The notes below the pieces were generated by a model. That model did no database searches. It was not told where the DNA came from and worked only from the letters and a program-made list of their open reading frames with translations. A stretch of DNA of 64,000 nt from Chlorocebus sabaeus (taxonomy: Eukaryota > Chordata > Mammalia > Primates > Cercopithecidae), in assembly GCF_047675955.1 (NCBI RefSeq), contig NW_027327441.1, positions 310,001 through 374,000 on the forward strand, written 5' to 3'. Below are positions 63,251-64,000 of this stretch, one piece after another (position 1 is the first letter of the stretch; every line of letters starts with the position of its first letter). The translations under genes were made by a program, and so were the position numbers.

Positions 63251-64000
63251 ATAGCCCTCTAAGGGCTTCCAAATATCACTTTGCCAATTCCACAAGAACA
63301 GCCTTAGCGAAAGGCTTCTTGAAGGGAAAGATGTAACTCTGTGGGATGAATTAACAGAACACAGAAGAGTTTCTCAGAAAACTTCTTTCCAGTTTTGAAC
63401 GGAAGATACTTCCTTTTTCACCGTAGCCCTCTATGGGCTTCCAAATATCCCTTTGCCAATTCCACAAGAACAGCCTTAGGGAAAGGCTTCTTGAAGGGAA
63501 AGATGTAACTCTGTGAGATGAATTAACAGAACACAGAGCAGTTTCTCAGAAAGCTTCTTTCCAGTTTTGAACGGAAGATATTTCCTTTTTCACCATAGCC
63601 CTCTATGGGCTTCCAAATATCCCTTTGCCAATTCCACAAGAACAGCCTTAGCGAAAGGCTTCCTAAAGGGAAAGATGTAACTCTGTGAGATGAATTAACA
63701 GAACACTGAGCAGTTTCTCAGAAAGCTTCTTTCCAGTTTTGAACGGAAGATATTTCATTTTTCACCTTAGCCCTCTATGGGCTTCCAAAGATCACTTTGC
63801 CAATTCCACAAGAACAGCCTTAGCGAAAGGCTTCTTGAAGGGAAAGATGTAACTCTGTGATATGAATTAACAGAACACAGAGCAGTTTCTCAGAAAGCTT
63901 CTTTCCAGTTTTGAACGGAAGAAATTTCCTTTTTCACCATAGCCCTCTAAGGGCTTCCAAATATCCCGTTGCCAATTCCACAAGAACAGCCTTAGCGAAC
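63251..64000 (-). repeat. Near-consensus monomers at the right edge
   Basis: Just over four monomers with private changes: 'acagaagag' (about 63363), 'ttagggaaagg' (about 63476), 'tcctaaaggg' (about 63661), 'aacactgagc' (about 63702), 'gtgatatg' (about 63857) and 'gaagaaattt' (about 63919). No sign of the array ending; the window stops inside a monomer. Confidence 0.8.

Larger units (their letters stand above)
1..64000 (-). repeat. Alpha-satellite (alphoid) array, 172-bp monomers, African green monkey type
   Basis: About 372.3 tandem monomers fill the window with no unique sequence and no change of orientation. HindIII sites (aagctt) recur every 172 bp, for example at 292 and 464. On the minus strand the monomer shows typical alphoid landmarks in order: CTCACAGAGTTACATC, GGGATATTTGGAAGCC, AAAAAGGAAATATCTTC and TTTCTGAGAAACTG. 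It resembles, from memory, the 172-bp HindIII satellite of African green monkey rather than the roughly 340-bp dimers of macaques and baboons or the 171-bp human families. The role is structural: substrate for centromeric or pericentromeric chromatin. No protein is encoded, since 172 is not divisible by 3 and reading frames do not persist between monomers. The species assignment rests on recalled consensus and is inference; the alphoid identity is very secure. Confidence 0.97.

Noticed and set aside
1..64000. Regular spacing suggestive of a CRISPR array
   Set aside because: The whole 172-bp unit is repeated; there are no short constant repeats separated by unique spacers, and the sequence is alphoid.
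1..64000. Strict alternation of 'atatcactttg' and 'atatccctttg' monomers as a dimeric repeat of the macaque type
   Set aside because: The two states are intermixed without regular alternation and runs of the same state occur, so there is no 344-bp dimer.

Overview
The whole window is one uninterrupted block of centromeric alpha-satellite (alphoid) DNA. About 372 tandem monomers of 172 bp lie head to tail in a single orientation from the first base to the last. The conventional alphoid strand is the minus strand here. I see no protein gene, RNA gene, transposon, CRISPR array or unique sequence. Short open frames on both strands are by-products of the repeat, because 172 bp is not a multiple of 3 and no frame continues from one monomer to the next. 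The monomer closely matches what I remember of the 172-bp HindIII alpha-satellite of African green monkey. I therefore infer an Old World monkey of the tribe Cercopithecini (Chlorocebus or another guenon), sampled inside a centromeric or pericentromeric array.

The array is not a simple monomeric repeat. Shared private substitutions let me trace long, imperfect higher-order units. I use one recurrent monomer, in which the usual 'catagccctctatggg' reads 'cattgccctctacgtg', as a phase marker. It recurs at 1541, 9448, 14605, 22512, 27151, 32650 and 36947, giving units of 46, 30, 46, 27, 32 and 25 monomers. The 46-mer is the 30-mer plus a net 16-monomer internal duplication. The main duplications are: a 13,064-bp (76-monomer) repeat over about 0.4-24.8 kb; a 5,327/5,499-bp (31/32-monomer) repeat over about 23-33.7 kb; a 4,297-bp (25-monomer) repeat over about 31.97-40.56 kb; a 3,095-bp (18-monomer) repeat over 45.3-51.5 kb; and an 860-bp (5-monomer) repeat over 61.8-63.2 kb. 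A block at 41.4-45.3 kb has a diverged relative at 55.7-61.6 kb that carries a 9-monomer insertion. Repeat length falls and private variation rises from left to right.

The length bookkeeping closes exactly. The distances between marker monomers are multiples of 172 less a few bases, and every missing or extra base is explained by four recurrent small deletions and one CA insertion. Array evolution here is thus almost entirely whole-monomer unequal exchange plus point substitution.

Likely functional sequence is confined to motifs inside the monomer. Most monomers carry a perfect pJ-alpha (A-box) motif where human B-type monomers carry the CENP-B box, and I found no canonical CENP-B box. Twelve monomers, mostly one per higher-order unit, carry an 8-of-9 match to the CENP-B core at a different place in the monomer. 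The consensus monomer also has four short inverted repeats, which fits the idea that centromeres poor in CENP-B boxes are rich in dyad symmetry.
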